DNA from: Spartobacteria bacterium
GTDB taxonomy: Bacteria > Verrucomicrobiota > Verrucomicrobiia > Chthoniobacterales > UBA10450
Length of the DNA stretch: 64,000 bases
NCBI GenBank assembly: GCA_003169975.1
Contig: PNAA01000017.1
Coordinates: forward strand, 62,001 to 126,000
Direction of reading: 5' to 3'
Made by a program: the position numbers and the translations under genes. Positions within the stretch are counted from its first letter, which is position 1, and each line of letters opens with the position of its first letter. The notes below the pieces were generated by a model. The model was not told where the DNA came from. It ran no database searches and saw only the letters and a program-made list of their open reading frames with translations. Below, one piece after another: positions 25,628-34,816 of the stretch.

Positions 25628-28490
25628 CACCGCCGCTTCGCTCTTCCCGTTTGGTCAGAACCGCAAACGGGAGTCGGGCAAAAACCTGGGCCAGAGGCAG
25701 TGCGAAATCCTGTTCCCCTTTGCTTTCGCCGGTGAAAAGATCGCGCCCCGCACCAAGGCCAGCCGGCAATTGCACCGCGGTATCACCCCACGCGGGACCG
25801 ATCGGCGGAAATCCAATGCGCGAAGAAAGCCGCGGCGCGAGGACAGTGATCGATTGGCCTTCGTGTTCTCGCGCGAAGGCGATACCGCAATCCGCGAATT
25901 GGCCCGAGAAGCTGAGCGGCACGTAGCGGCCATGGCGAAACAGTGCCGCATGTTCGCGGCGGAAAGTGAGCAGGCGCTGGGTCAGGAACAGCTTGATTCG
26001 TCCGTCACGCCAGTTGCCTAACAAATCCTCGGGCGTCACTCCGTCCAGCGAGTCAAGCATGGCCTGGCGCCGCGCGTAATCTACCGGCCGCCGGTTATCC
26101 GGATCGACCAGACTGAAATCCCAAATCTCATTGCCCTGGTAAATATCCGGCACCCCGGGCGACGTGAGCTTGAGCAGGGTCTGCGCGAGCGAGTTGATCG
26201 CTCCCGCCCGCGCCACTTCCTCCGCGAGCGGAAGAAAACTCTCGAGAAAGCGATTGCGCGGCGAGGGATCGAGAATTTTCGCGACGAAATCCGCCGCCGC
26301 GGAATCCCATAGCTCGTTAGGCTGAACCCAGCTGGTGTTGAGCTTGGCCTCCTTCAGCGCCTTGGCCATGTACTGCTGGATGCGCGCGACGTAGGCGCCG
26401 CGCGCCGCTTCGCTCAGCTCACGAAACGGCTCCAGCGGCCAGGTCCCAAGGAGGATCTGGTAGAGCAGATACTCCTCATTGGCATCCGGCGCTTCGCCTT
26501 CGTCGACCGATTTTTTCCAACGCTTGTTGCAGGTGCGCCAGCGGCCTAACGAACGGCGCCACTCCTCCGGTCGCTCTGAAATCGCGACCATCCGGGCGCG
26601 CACATCCTCGCTTCGCTTCGTGTCGTGGGTGGAGGTCGCGAGGAGCGTGGCCGGCCAGCGTTCGTGCCGTTCGGCGTTTTGGCGATGAAACGCTCCCACG
26701 CTCAACCCAAAGCGCTGCGGTTCACCCCCGACTTCATTCAGGGCCGCGAGGCGGTTGAAAATGTAAAACGCCGTGTCCTCGAGTCCCTTTGCCATGATCG
26801 GCCCCGTGCTCTGCTGGAATTTGAGGACGAAATGCACGTGCCCGGCGCGCTCCTCCTCGCTCAGGTTTTCCGGAAAATGAAAGAGCAAAATGTCGCGCAA
26901 AAAATTGAAGACCGATTCCTCGAGCGCGGGATTGCGTCGCTTGGCCGCCGCGACCGCGCGCTCGATCACGGAGCGATCGGCATCGTTAACCGGACGGTCC
27001 GGCGCGAGATAGGTCCGGTAAACCGGAAAGCAGGCAATCGTCTCGCGGACGGCGAGGGTGAGAGTGTCGAGGGTGTAATCCCGGTACCACCTATTTTCTT
27101 CCGACAACCGGTCGAACATCGCGCCGAGAACATTGACGTCGTTGGCCAGCGAACTGCGCATGACGAGGCGCTTCTTCGCGTAAACGAGGTGACCGAATTG
27201 CAGGGTGTGCCCGATAAACTTGTGAAACGTGCTGGTGATGGCGCGCTCCGCCGAGCCGTCCAACAGCACCCCGATCGCATCGTTCATGAAATCGTAGCCG
27301 GTCGAGCCGTGGACCGGCCAATCGGTCCGCAGTTGTTCCGTGCCGCTCAGGATTTTCTCGACCACGAGATAGATCGCGCGGCCATCGGGCGGCAGTTGGC
27401 TCCGCAGCGCGTCCGCACAGCGGCGTTGCAACTTGGAGAAATATTCCTGCGGCAAATAAAGCCCGTCCGGGTGATCGATGCGCAAACCAGTGACCGCGCC
27501 CGTTCCGACCAGTTCGAGGAGAAGCTGATGGGTCGCCTCGAAAACTTCCGGCAACTCCATCCGGATCGCGGCCAGGTCGTTGACGTCGAAAAAGCGGCGG
27601 TAATTGATTTCCTCCGCCGCCACGCGCCAAAAAGCGAGCCGATAGGACTGCTCGTTGAGCATCTCGTCGAGGGCATCGAAGCTGCGCGCGTCGCCCGGCT
27701 GGCCGTTGATGATCGCGAGGGCTTTTTCGATCGCCGTCTGCACCTCGGGGGCTTCCTGGCAGCGCCGCTCCAGGCGGCGCTTGATAATTTCCTTTTCCCG
27801 CGTCCGTTCCGCGATGCGTTCCGGGTCGGTCTCGGTCCGGCGCGGCAGATATTCGAGCGCGGTGAGGATGCTCTGCAGTTCGGCATAGAAATCCTCCTCC
27901 TGGTGTGCGCTCAACTGTTCGAGCGCGATCTGGAGAACGTGTCGATAGGTGCCGGGGGCGATCGGGAATTCATGCTCGAAATAACGCAGAAAAAATCGGC
28001 CGCTCTCGAATTGCACGCGCAGCTCGCCGCGCTCGAGCACGCGTCCGTATTGGTCGCCGAGAATCGGGATCAGCACCTTGCCGCGCAGATCGGATTTGAG
28101 CGGCTGCCAATCGATGTCGAAATAGGGCGCGTAGAAAGAGCTCGGCCCATTCTCCAGCACATCGGCCCACCAGAGATTGCGCGCCTCGCCAATCCCCATG
28201 TGGTTCGGGACGAAATCGAGTATCTGTCCCATCGCACGAGCGTGCAGTTCCGCGACCCAGGCATCATACTCCGCGCGCGACCCAATCGCGTCATTGAGCT
28301 GGTTGTGATCGGTGATGTCGTAGCCGTGCAGGCTCTCCGCGCGCGCCTGGAAATAAGGCGACGCATAGCAATCGCTGATCCCGAGCGCGTGGAGATAAGG
28401 GACGATCTCGCGTGCCTGCGCGAAAGTGAATTCGCGGTTGAACTGGAGGCGGTAGGTGGAGCTGGGAATGCGTGGATGGTCCGGATTCAA
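25611..28490 (-). CDS. treY: Malto-oligosyltrehalose synthase
   Basis: About 959 residues from a TTG at 28490 with an AAGG four bases upstream; the frame is open to 28529 but that part runs into a repeat. GH13-type sequence: [19 protein letters not shown] at the N-terminus, [45 protein letters not shown] (catalytic Asp region), and [26 protein letters not shown] near the end. TreY converts the reducing end of maltodextrins to a trehalose unit; TreZ then releases trehalose. No treZ or treX is in the window. Three nonamer copies or variants lie inside the gene (26016, 26314, 26544). Confidence 0.92.
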   Translation of the reverse strand: MNPDHPRIPSSTYRLQFNREFTFAQAREIVPYLHALGISDCYASPYFQARAESLHGYDITDHNQLNDAIGSRAEYDAWVAELHARAMGQILDFVPNHMGIGEARNLWWADVLENGPSSFYAPYFDIDWQPLKSDLRGKVLIPILGDQYGRVLERGELRVQFESGRFFLRYFEHEFPIAPGTYRHVLQIALEQLSAHQEEDFYAELQSILTALEYLPRRTETDPERIAERTREKEIIKRRLERRCQEAPEVQTAIEKALAIINGQPGDARSFDALDEMLNEQSYRLAFWRVAAEEINYRRFFDVNDLAAIRMELPEVFEATHQLLLELVGTGAVTGLRIDHPDGLYLPQEYFSKLQRRCADALRSQLPPDGRAIYLVVEKILSGTEQLRTDWPVHGSTGYDFMNDAIGVLLDGSAERAITSTFHKFIGHTLQFGHLVYAKKRLVMRSSLANDVNVLGAMFDRLSEENRWYRDYTLDTLTLAVRETIACFPVYRTYLAPDRPVNDADRSVIERAVAAAKRRNPALEESVFNFLRDILLFHFPENLSEEERAGHVHFVLKFQQSTGPIMAKGLEDTAFYIFNRLAALNEVGGEPQRFGLSVGAFHRQNAERHERWPATLLATSTHDTKRSEDVRARMVAISERPEEWRRSLGRWRTCNKRWKKSVDEGEAPDANEEYLLYQILLGTWPLEPFRELSEAARGAYVARIQQYMAKALKEAKLNTSWVQPNELWDSAAADFVAKILDPSPRNRFLESFLPLAEEVARAGAINSLAQTLLKLTSPGVPDIYQGNEIWDFSLVDPDNRRPVDYARRQAMLDSLDGVTPEDLLGNWRDGRIKLFLTQRLLTFRREHAALFRHGRYVPLSFSGQFADCGIAFAREHEGQSITVLAPRLSSRIGFPPIGPAWGDTAVQLPAGLGAGRDLFTGESKGEQDFALPLAQVFARLPFAVLTKREERSGGVTRRD

Positions 28491-28518
28491 GACCCTTGAT
28501 GATAGCGGAAGCAAACGT

Positions 28519-28592
28519 CCAACGTCCAACGCTCAACATCCAACGTTCAATGAAAGATCCGTTTGCTCGGGCAATTCGATGTTGGACGTTGG
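28519..28592. repeat. Inverted and direct repeat cluster (CCAACGTCCAAC type)
   Basis: Perfect 12-base arms CCAACGTCCAAC (28519-28530) and GTTGGACGTTGG (28581-28592), with further degenerate direct copies of CAACRTYC in the left half. It lies between argS and treY, just upstream of treY. Confidence 0.55.
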
Positions 28593-28611
28593 CTTCGCCG
28601 AGAACGTCCGC

Positions 28612-30318
28612 TTACATTTTCTCGGGTACTTTTATCCCGAGAAGATCGAGTCCGCGCTGCAGCACGCGGGCCGTTAGTTCGCAGAGCGCCAACCGCGTCG
28701 CGCGCGCGGGCTCGGTGGATTTCAGAACCGGACACGCCTCGTAAAAAGCGTGGAACGCGTTCGCCAGCTCGAAGAGATAGTTCGTCAGGATGTTGGGACG
28801 AAAATCATTCAGCACCTGCGGCACCGTCTCGGCGAATTGGGTGAGGCGTTTGGCCAGATTCAGTTCCGCCGGTTCCGCCAGCGTGAGCTCGTTAGGCGCG
28901 GAAAATTCCTCGCCCGCCTTGCGGAAAATCGAGCGGATCCGCACGTAGGCGTTCTGCAGGTAGGGCGCGGTATTCCCCTGAAATGAAAGCATCCGGTCCC
29001 AGGAAAATATATAGTCCGTCATCCGGTACTGCGAGAGATCGGCATATTTGACTGCGGCGAGGCCGATCGTTTGCGCGATCGCATTCTTCTCCGCCTCGTC
29101 GAGGTCAGGATTTTTTTGCTCCACGATTTTTCGAGCGCGGACGACCGCTTCGTCGAGCACTTCGCGCAACGGCACGTTGTCGCCCGAGCGCGTTTTCATC
29201 AGTTTCCGGTCTTCGCCGAGAATGCTGCCGTGGGTGATGTGGCGAAAATCCGCGGTGTAACCTTCGCGGCGCGCGATCTCAAAAATCTGCCGGAAATGCA
29301 ACAGTTGCGGAGCGCCGGTGACGACCCAGACCGTGTCGGCGCCGAGGTCGCGAATCCTGTAATCGATCGTCGCGACATCGGTCGTGGCGTAGTTGAAGCC
29401 GCCGTCGCTTTTCCGCACGATGCACGGCCGCTCGGCGAGCTCGGGAATGTCGCGGAAGAAAACACAGACCGCGCCTTCGCTGATTTCCGCGAGACCGGAT
29501 TTGAGCAGCCGATCCACCACCGCCGGCAGGCGATCGTTGTAAAAACTTTCGCCCCGCTGGATGTCGTAGTGGATGTCGAGAATCCGGTAGGCGGCTTCGA
29601 ATTCCTGCAGCGAAAGAGCGACGCATTCGTTCCAGATGTGCAGGTTTTCCTCGTCGCCGGCCTGCAGCCTGACGAGTTCGTTGCGGCAGGCATCGCGCAC
29701 CGCCGAATCGCTTTTGGTCAGATCGTGGGCCGTCTTGTAGATCCGGACCAGCTCGCCGATCGGATCGCGCACCAGCGCCGCCCGATCGAGCAGATTTTTC
29801 CAGCCATAAATCACCATCCCGAACTGCGTGCCCCAGTCGCCGATGTGATTGTCGCGGATCACGTCATGCCCGAGAAATTGCGCGATCCGGGCCAGCGCGT
29901 CGCCGAGGACGGTGCTGCGGATATGTCCGATGTGCATCGGCTTGGCGACGTTCGGCGAGCCGAAGTCGATCACGATGCGGTGCGGCGTTTCCGCGAGCGG
30001 AACACCGAGGCGCTCATCCTGCAAAAGCCGGGCCGTTTGCGCCGCCACCGCCGCCGGCTTGAGCGTAAAGTTGATGAAGCCCGCCCCGGCGATCGTCGGT
30101 GGCTCGCACCATTCCCCGACCGCGAGATGAGGAATGATCTTTTGCGCGAGAGATCTCGGATTTTCACCCCGTTGCTTGGCGAGGACGAGCGCGGCGTTCG
30201 TCTGGTAGTCGCCGAAACGAGCGTCAGTCGCCGGCACGACTTCGCCCGCGGCGGGCAATCCGGATGCGGCCAGCGCGCGGGACAATTCTCGCGTTAATAG
30301 AGTCTGGAAAGTTTCCAT
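28612..30318 (-). CDS. argS: Arginyl-tRNA synthetase
   Basis: 568 residues from the ATG at 30318 (METFQTLL..). Class I synthetase: the HIGH box is in GSPNVAKPMHIGHIRST (about residue 120), the KMSKS-equivalent loop in ILGEDRKLMKTRSGDNV, and the C-terminal DALR anticodon domain ends the protein. An additional N-terminal domain (Add-1 type) covers about residues 1-90. It charges tRNA-Arg with arginine. A TCGTTAGGC copy lies near the 3' part. The upstream region holds a 133-base inverted repeat. Confidence 0.95.
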   Translation of the reverse strand: METFQTLLTRELSRALAASGLPAAGEVVPATDARFGDYQTNAALVLAKQRGENPRSLAQKIIPHLAVGEWCEPPTIAGAGFINFTLKPAAVAAQTARLLQDERLGVPLAETPHRIVIDFGSPNVAKPMHIGHIRSTVLGDALARIAQFLGHDVIRDNHIGDWGTQFGMVIYGWKNLLDRAALVRDPIGELVRIYKTAHDLTKSDSAVRDACRNELVRLQAGDEENLHIWNECVALSLQEFEAAYRILDIHYDIQRGESFYNDRLPAVVDRLLKSGLAEISEGAVCVFFRDIPELAERPCIVRKSDGGFNYATTDVATIDYRIRDLGADTVWVVTGAPQLLHFRQIFEIARREGYTADFRHITHGSILGEDRKLMKTRSGDNVPLREVLDEAVVRARKIVEQKNPDLDEAEKNAIAQTIGLAAVKYADLSQYRMTDYIFSWDRMLSFQGNTAPYLQNAYVRIRSIFRKAGEEFSAPNELTLAEPAELNLAKRLTQFAETVPQVLNDFRPNILTNYLFELANAFHAFYEACPVLKSTEPARATRLALCELTARVLQRGLDLLGIKVPEKM

Positions 30319-30355
30319 GAACGAATGCGACGAACTTAACAGGCGACTGAACCGT

Positions 30356-30488
30356 GTCATCCCGAGCGCAGCCGAGGGATCCCGCGGCGCTGCCTGAAAC
30401 GGCTGCTCGAAGAGCTTTGGGGCCGTGGCGCCATCTTCAGGTTGCTTCCCGGGATCCCTCGACTGCGCTCCGCTCCGCTCGGGATGAC
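30356..30488. repeat. Long imperfect inverted repeat, GTCATCCCGAGC family
   Basis: The left end GTCATCCCGAGCGCAGCC and the right end CGCTCCGCTCGGGATGAC are mirror-complementary over about 32 bases with small gaps (GGGATCCC is shared by both arms). The spacer is about 65 bases. It sits between argS and the EIIA gene. Confidence 0.65.
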
Positions 30489-30508
30489 GGCTCGCTCGCC
30501 GCTGTTCG

Positions 30509-30973
30509 CTACTTCTGGGAGCGCTCCTGGAAGATCGATAAAATCTCTTCCTTCGTCCCGGCGCTCGCGAGGCTTTCGCGCACAGAACGGTCGTTCAAGA
30601 ACTTGGCGATCGACGCGAGCGTGCGCAGATGGGTTTGGAATTGATTCTTCGGGACGATAAAAAGAACGACAAATTTAACCGGGGCATTGTCGAGCGCATC
30701 GAATTCGATTCCTTGCGACGAGCGTCCGAAAGCCGCGACGACTTCGGCGACCGCCTCGGAGGAGGCATGGGGAATGGCAATACCAAAGCCGATTCCGGTG
30801 CTCATCGTCTCCTCGCGCTGTTTCAAGGAAGCCAGAATGCTTTCGCGGTTCGCCGGATCGATCTTGCCCTGACCCACCAGCAGGTCGATCAGCTCGACGA
30901 TCGCGGGCCAGCGCTCGGTCGCCATCATCTCCGGAATGATCTGCTCGGAAGTTAGAAGGCTGGCCAGAGACAT
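30509..30973 (-). CDS. ptsN: PTS EIIA domain protein (nitrogen/fructose type)
   Basis: 154 residues, a single EIIA-Ntr/Fru domain. The phosphorylated His lies in GIGFGIAIPHASSEAV (about residue 70), and the rest of the fold matches (FLNDRSVRESLASAGTKEEILSIF at the C-terminus). Stand-alone EIIA-Ntr proteins relay phosphorylation state to potassium and nitrogen control; no EIIB/EIIC transporter gene is near, which favours a regulatory role over sugar uptake. The gene name is therefore probable rather than sure. Confidence 0.82.
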   Translation of the reverse strand: MSLASLLTSEQIIPEMMATERWPAIVELIDLLVGQGKIDPANRESILASLKQREETMSTGIGFGIAIPHASSEAVAEVVAAFGRSSQGIEFDALDNAPVKFVVLFIVPKNQFQTHLRTLASIAKFLNDRSVRESLASAGTKEEILSIFQERSQK

Positions 30974-31077
30974 GCGGAGTTTTCCGAGTGGAGCGAAAGC
31001 TTAGCGTCCGCTCTTGGGTTGACAAGCGGGAATGGCAACCAAGGAACCATGCTTCTGCGCGTCCCAAACTTTGCGCG

Positions 31078-31785
31078 CTAATCTTTCAGCCGGTAGGTGA
31101 GCTGCCGCGAGAGCAGCCAGCGCACCCCAAACATGTCGACGGTGGCGCGGACCGCGCGATTGCCGAGCCCGTATTTGCTCTGGCCGAATTTGCGCGCGCG
31201 ATGATTGACCGGAACCTCGACCAACCGGTAGCCGGCGCCTTTGACGAGCGCGGGAATAAAGCGGTGCATGCCCTTGAACGGCACGAGCGTGCGCACGCAT
31301 TCGCGGCGCATCGCCTTGAGCGTGCAGCCGGTATCGCGCACTCCGTCCTTCGTAAACCGGCTGCGGACGAAGTTGGCGATCCAGCTCGTCAGGCGCTTGA
31401 CCAGCGTGTCCTTGCGTTGCGCGCGATAGCCGCAGACCAGGTCCGCCCCGCGCTCGATCTCGGCGAGCAGGCGCGGAATATCGGCCGGGTCATTCTGCAG
31501 GTCGCCGTCGATCAGGACAACGGTCGCGCCGCGGGCCGCATTCGCCCCGGCGTAAAGCGCCGCGCTCTGGCCCGCATTCTGCGCAAAGCGCAGCACGCGA
31601 ACAGCCGGACCACTCGTTAGGCGAGCGAGCGTGCCATCGGTCGAACCGTCGTCGACGAAGATGATCTCGTGCTCGAGTCCGGCGAGCGCCGCGGCCAACT
31701 CCGTCTGCAGGATCGGCACGTTCTCTTCCTCGTTGAAAAGCGGCACGACCACCGAGACTGCCGGGCTGGATGGAACACCGCTCAT
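31078..31785 (-). CDS. Glycosyltransferase family 2, dolichol-phosphate-mannose-synthase-like
   Basis: 235 residues. N-terminal GT2 signature VSVVVPLFNEEENVP, nucleotide-binding HEIIFVDDGSTDGT, DXD-like IDGDLQNDP (about residue 95) and KLTSW..FTKDGVRDTGCTLKAMRRE, the region typical of DPMS/ArnC-like enzymes acting on polyprenyl phosphate. No C-terminal membrane helices, so it is the soluble type. Its start overlaps the stop of the GT83-like gene by 4 bases. I infer that it makes the undecaprenyl-phosphate-sugar used by that membrane transferase. A TCGTTAGGC copy is at 31614. Confidence 0.87.
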   Translation of the reverse strand: MSGVPSSPAVSVVVPLFNEEENVPILQTELAAALAGLEHEIIFVDDGSTDGTLARLTSGPAVRVLRFAQNAGQSAALYAGANAARGATVVLIDGDLQNDPADIPRLLAEIERGADLVCGYRAQRKDTLVKRLTSWIANFVRSRFTKDGVRDTGCTLKAMRRECVRTLVPFKGMHRFIPALVKGAGYRLVEVPVNHRARKFGQSKYGLGNRAVRATVDMFGVRWLLSRQLTYRLKD

Positions 31786-33356
31786 AGGGGCATCGTCCGG
31801 TAATCGTAACAGGCGTAAATCTGGACCGTGCGCAGCAGCCGGCCGCCGGTGCGCACTTCGATCGTGGCGATCCGCTCCATGCGCCCGAAGGCGCCGCGGA
31901 TGTTGCGGGGCGCGCGCTCTGGTTTCCCCTGCTCGAGATAAAGCGCCGTGCGGCCGACAAAGAGATTTTCGCCCTGTTCCTCGGTGTAAACTTCGTTCGC
32001 ATCGCGCGCCGCGTTCGGCGGCATTGGGACGAACTCATCATAACGCGGCCAGAAAGAAAATTGGTTCACCATGTCCTGCGATTCGGGGAGGTAAACCGGC
32101 GGGTGACCCGGCCCCTCGACGCGTTTATCGGGCAGGTAAAACGCGAGCTCGGAGGCGCGATCGCGTGCGTCGGCGATCAGAAAAACGGGCTTGCCGGTCT
32201 GCTTTTCGAAGTCGCTCCGGACCTGGTTGACGGCTTCGGCGAACGAACGCCAGCCGCGCAATCGATCGCTCGGGTCCCGTCCGCGAAAATCAAGCCCGCG
32301 ACCATTCACGAGCAAAGCGACGAGCAGCGCGCTCATCACCAGGCTGAGAACGACCGCGGCTTTGGTCCAATTTTTGGCGGCAACGCGCGCGGCGGAACGT
32401 TCGCGCCAATAAGAAATCGCGAGAATGCCGAGGCTGAGGAAAGCGAGACCATCCCAGTTCGGCGCGGCGGCCTTGTTCAGTGAAAGAATCGTGTAAAACA
32501 GGAACACCGGCAGCCCAAACCAGAGAAGATAAAGCACCTTGAAACTTTGCGCGGCGCGGCGCCAGCTCGCGATCACCGCCCAAACGAGCCCGAGAAATAG
32601 CAACGGCGAATAGGTGCCGAAATGTTCCCCGAGAAAAGAGAGCAGCTCGAGCGGATGAAAGCCCGGCGCGTGATCGAGGCTGCCGCGCGCTTTGAGATGC
32701 GCGAGCGTGATCCAGGCGTGCTGGGAATTCCAAACGAGCGGCGGAATGGTGCAGAGCGCGAAGACGAAGAGGAGCAGATAAAGACTCGGCCGCAGAAATT
32801 CGCGGCGCAGATCCCGGGTGAGAAGAAGGACCAGCAAGATCGAGATTAACTCGAGCGCGTTGGTGAATTTGCAGAGAAAGCCAAGGCCGATGAGCAACCC
32901 GGTGAACGGCCACCACCAGGAAAACTTGGGGCTCCGCTCGAGGGCGAGCCAGAAGGTGTAAAACGCCGCCACCCAGAAGAAAATCGAGAGCGGATCGATC
33001 GTCAGGACGAGGCTGCCGAGATTGAAAATGGGAGTGATATTGAGCGCGACGACGGTCCAGAAGCCGGCGAGCGCGCTAAACAAGCGGTACGCGAAATAAT
33101 AAAGCAGCAGGCTCGTGCCGGCGGCGAAGAGCGGGCTCCAGAAGCGCACGCCGAATTCGTTGTCGCCAAAGAGCGCGGTGCTCGACCGGATGACGAAGGC
33201 CACACCGGGACCTTTGCTGAAATAAGAGAGCGCCGGCCGCTGCCCCCACATCCAGTAATAAGCTTCGTCGGGCGAGAGCTGAGTGGCGTTCAAGAGCGCG
33301 AGGCGAACCACCGTGAGCACGAACAGAAAAATCCACACTGCGCGAGTCGTGCTCAT
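31782..33356 (-). CDS. ArnT/PMT-like membrane glycosyltransferase (GT39/GT83 type)
   Basis: 524 residues with about 11 hydrophobic helices followed by a soluble C-terminal domain. The first periplasmic loop has the catalytic-type acidic motif SPDEAYYWMW, and SYFSKGPGVAF follows; this is the pattern of ArnT-like enzymes, which move a sugar from undecaprenyl phosphate to lipid A, protein or another lipid. Its neighbours are a PAP2 phosphatase (start overlap, ATGA) and a GT2 enzyme (4-base overlap), so the three genes form a compact lipid-linked sugar transfer operon. The acceptor is not known. Confidence 0.85.
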   Translation of the reverse strand: MSTTRAVWIFLFVLTVVRLALLNATQLSPDEAYYWMWGQRPALSYFSKGPGVAFVIRSSTALFGDNEFGVRFWSPLFAAGTSLLLYYFAYRLFSALAGFWTVVALNITPIFNLGSLVLTIDPLSIFFWVAAFYTFWLALERSPKFSWWWPFTGLLIGLGFLCKFTNALELISILLVLLLTRDLRREFLRPSLYLLLFVFALCTIPPLVWNSQHAWITLAHLKARGSLDHAPGFHPLELLSFLGEHFGTYSPLLFLGLVWAVIASWRRAAQSFKVLYLLWFGLPVFLFYTILSLNKAAAPNWDGLAFLSLGILAISYWRERSAARVAAKNWTKAAVVLSLVMSALLVALLVNGRGLDFRGRDPSDRLRGWRSFAEAVNQVRSDFEKQTGKPVFLIADARDRASELAFYLPDKRVEGPGHPPVYLPESQDMVNQFSFWPRYDEFVPMPPNAARDANEVYTEEQGENLFVGRTALYLEQGKPERAPRNIRGAFGRMERIATIEVRTGGRLLRTVQIYACYDYRTMPL

Positions 33357-34003
33357 GAGATGGAATCACCCACAAGGCGGGGATGCCTGACGAAAAACTG
33401 GGGCGCCCAGCGCGGGAAGGCGCGACGATAAACCGCCTCGAGGAGCGCGAGGAGGAGCGCGGTTTCGCCGGCGGCCAGGAAAAAAGTCGCGAGCACGTCG
33501 CTCGGCCAGTGCGCGCCGAGGTAAATCCGCGACCAGGCGATGGCCGCGGCCACCAAAAAATAAAGCCATCCCCAGCGCCGGAAGAAAAAGGTGAGGATAA
33601 TGGCAACGCTCACATTGTTCGCGACATGACCGGAGGGAAACGAAGGACCCGAGCGGTCGCGATCGCGATCGTCGGAATAGCGAATCTTCACCCTTTTAAA
33701 GAGGGTAAGAAATTCCGGGCGTGCCTTGGCCAGTTCCACCATCCGGACACGCTCGACCTGTTTCGGCCGGCGGCGATCGACAAACCTCTTCAAACCAGAG
33801 GTCAGGCTGCCATTTACGAGGAGGGCGAAGCCGATGCAGAAAACAAGCGCGCGCCCCTTGAATCCACCGAAGATTAACGCATACAACGCGAGCAGGACGA
33901 ACAACGGCTTCCAGATCTCGACGTTGCTGATCGCCGCCATGAACAAATCGAGCGCGGGATGCGTCCATCGCTCGTTGATAAGATGAAACAAAATTTGATC
34001 CAT
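33353..34003 (-). CDS. PAP2-family membrane phosphatase
   Basis: 216 residues from the ATG at 34003 (the frame extends upstream without similarity). Motifs of the PAP2 superfamily: KRFVDRRRPKQ (KX6RP, about residue 70), SGPSFPSGH (about 116) and SRIYLGAHWPSD (about 158). Five to six hydrophobic helices. Such enzymes dephosphorylate undecaprenyl pyrophosphate, phosphatidylglycerophosphate or lipid A. Given the operon, recycling of the polyprenyl carrier or trimming of lipid A is the likeliest task. The start overlaps the divergent LolA-like gene by about 20 bases. Confidence 0.87.
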   Translation of the reverse strand: MDQILFHLINERWTHPALDLFMAAISNVEIWKPLFVLLALYALIFGGFKGRALVFCIGFALLVNGSLTSGLKRFVDRRRPKQVERVRMVELAKARPEFLTLFKRVKIRYSDDRDRDRSGPSFPSGHVANNVSVAIILTFFFRRWGWLYFLVAAAIAWSRIYLGAHWPSDVLATFFLAAGETALLLALLEAVYRRAFPRWAPQFFVRHPRLVGDSIS

Positions 34004-34753
34004 GAAACCGCCGCGCGCCCCGCGGTGCGGCACGATAAGAAGCGGGTCGCGGCGAAACAAGCGATTAACGCCATCTCCCTCGTTATCATCCTCCTCCTCG
34101 TTCTCGGCAATTCCCTCACCAAGGCCGTCGCGGACGCCCCGCCTTCCGCGCCGGAAATTCTCGACCGGGTGCGGCTCCAACAGTCGCAGCAGCAACTCGA
34201 TCTGCAGGGGCAACTGCGCACCGGCGCGACGGTGATCCCGTTTCGCATGACCCAGACCGGTCCGGTGATTCGCTACACCTTCGCGAATCCGCCGGAAGTG
34301 CTTCAACTGCGACTCGGCGAAAAGGGTTCACGGCTCGATTTGGTGACGGAAAACAGCGCGAAGAAATTTTCCGCCTCTCGGCTCGATGAAAAAATCGGCG
34401 GCACCGGCGTGACCTACGGCGACCTCGCGCTAAAGTTTCTTTATTGGCCAAACGCGCAGGTCATCGGAGCCGATACCATCCGCACGCGCGATTGTTGGAA
34501 GCTGCGGTTGCCGGCACCGGGGAAGGACGCGCAATATTCCAGCGTCCTCCTCTGGGTCGACAAGGAGAGCGGCGCAATCATGCAGCTCGAGGGTTACGAC
34601 AAAACGGGCCAACTCGCGAAGCGCTTCGAAGTCGTCTCCGCGCAGAAGATCGGGGGTCGTTGGTTCTTGAAACAAATGCGGATCGAAGAATTGCAGCCGG
34701 GGACGAACAAGGTGCTCGTGCGCACCTATCTCGAGATTAAGAAACCAAGCTAA
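33983..34753 (+). CDS. Periplasmic LolA-like / outer-membrane lipoprotein-sorting family protein
   Basis: 256 residues from the ATG at 33983. A charged N-terminal region (about 28 residues) precedes a hydrophobic segment (NAISLVIILLLVLGNSLTKAVA), so it is exported or anchored. The mature part has the strand-rich pattern of LolA-like folds (EILDRVRLQQSQQQLDLQGQLRT.., YSSVLLWVDKESGAIMQLEGYDKTGQLAKRFEV.., RWFLKQMRIEE). It may bind lipid or lipoprotein at the periplasm. It is divergent from, and overlaps, the PAP2 start, so the two share a promoter region. Confidence 0.65.
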   Translation: MKQNLIHETAARPAVRHDKKRVAAKQAINAISLVIILLLVLGNSLTKAVADAPPSAPEILDRVRLQQSQQQLDLQGQLRTGATVIPFRMTQTGPVIRYTFANPPEVLQLRLGEKGSRLDLVTENSAKKFSASRLDEKIGGTGVTYGDLALKFLYWPNAQVIGADTIRTRDCWKLRLPAPGKDAQYSSVLLWVDKESGAIMQLEGYDKTGQLAKRFEVVSAQKIGGRWFLKQMRIEELQPGTNKVLVRTYLEIKKPS

Positions 34754-34816
34754 GGAATTGCGCTTCCATTGCGCCGGGCGGTTGAGCGGGAGGAAAAACC
34801 ACGTAGTAATGCACGG

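Noticed and set aside
26625-28499. 624-codon open frame antisense to treY
   Set aside because: It has no domain or signal features and mirrors treY; a compositional shadow.
29071-30297. 408-codon frame antisense to argS
   Set aside because: argS is certain by its motifs; the antisense product has none.
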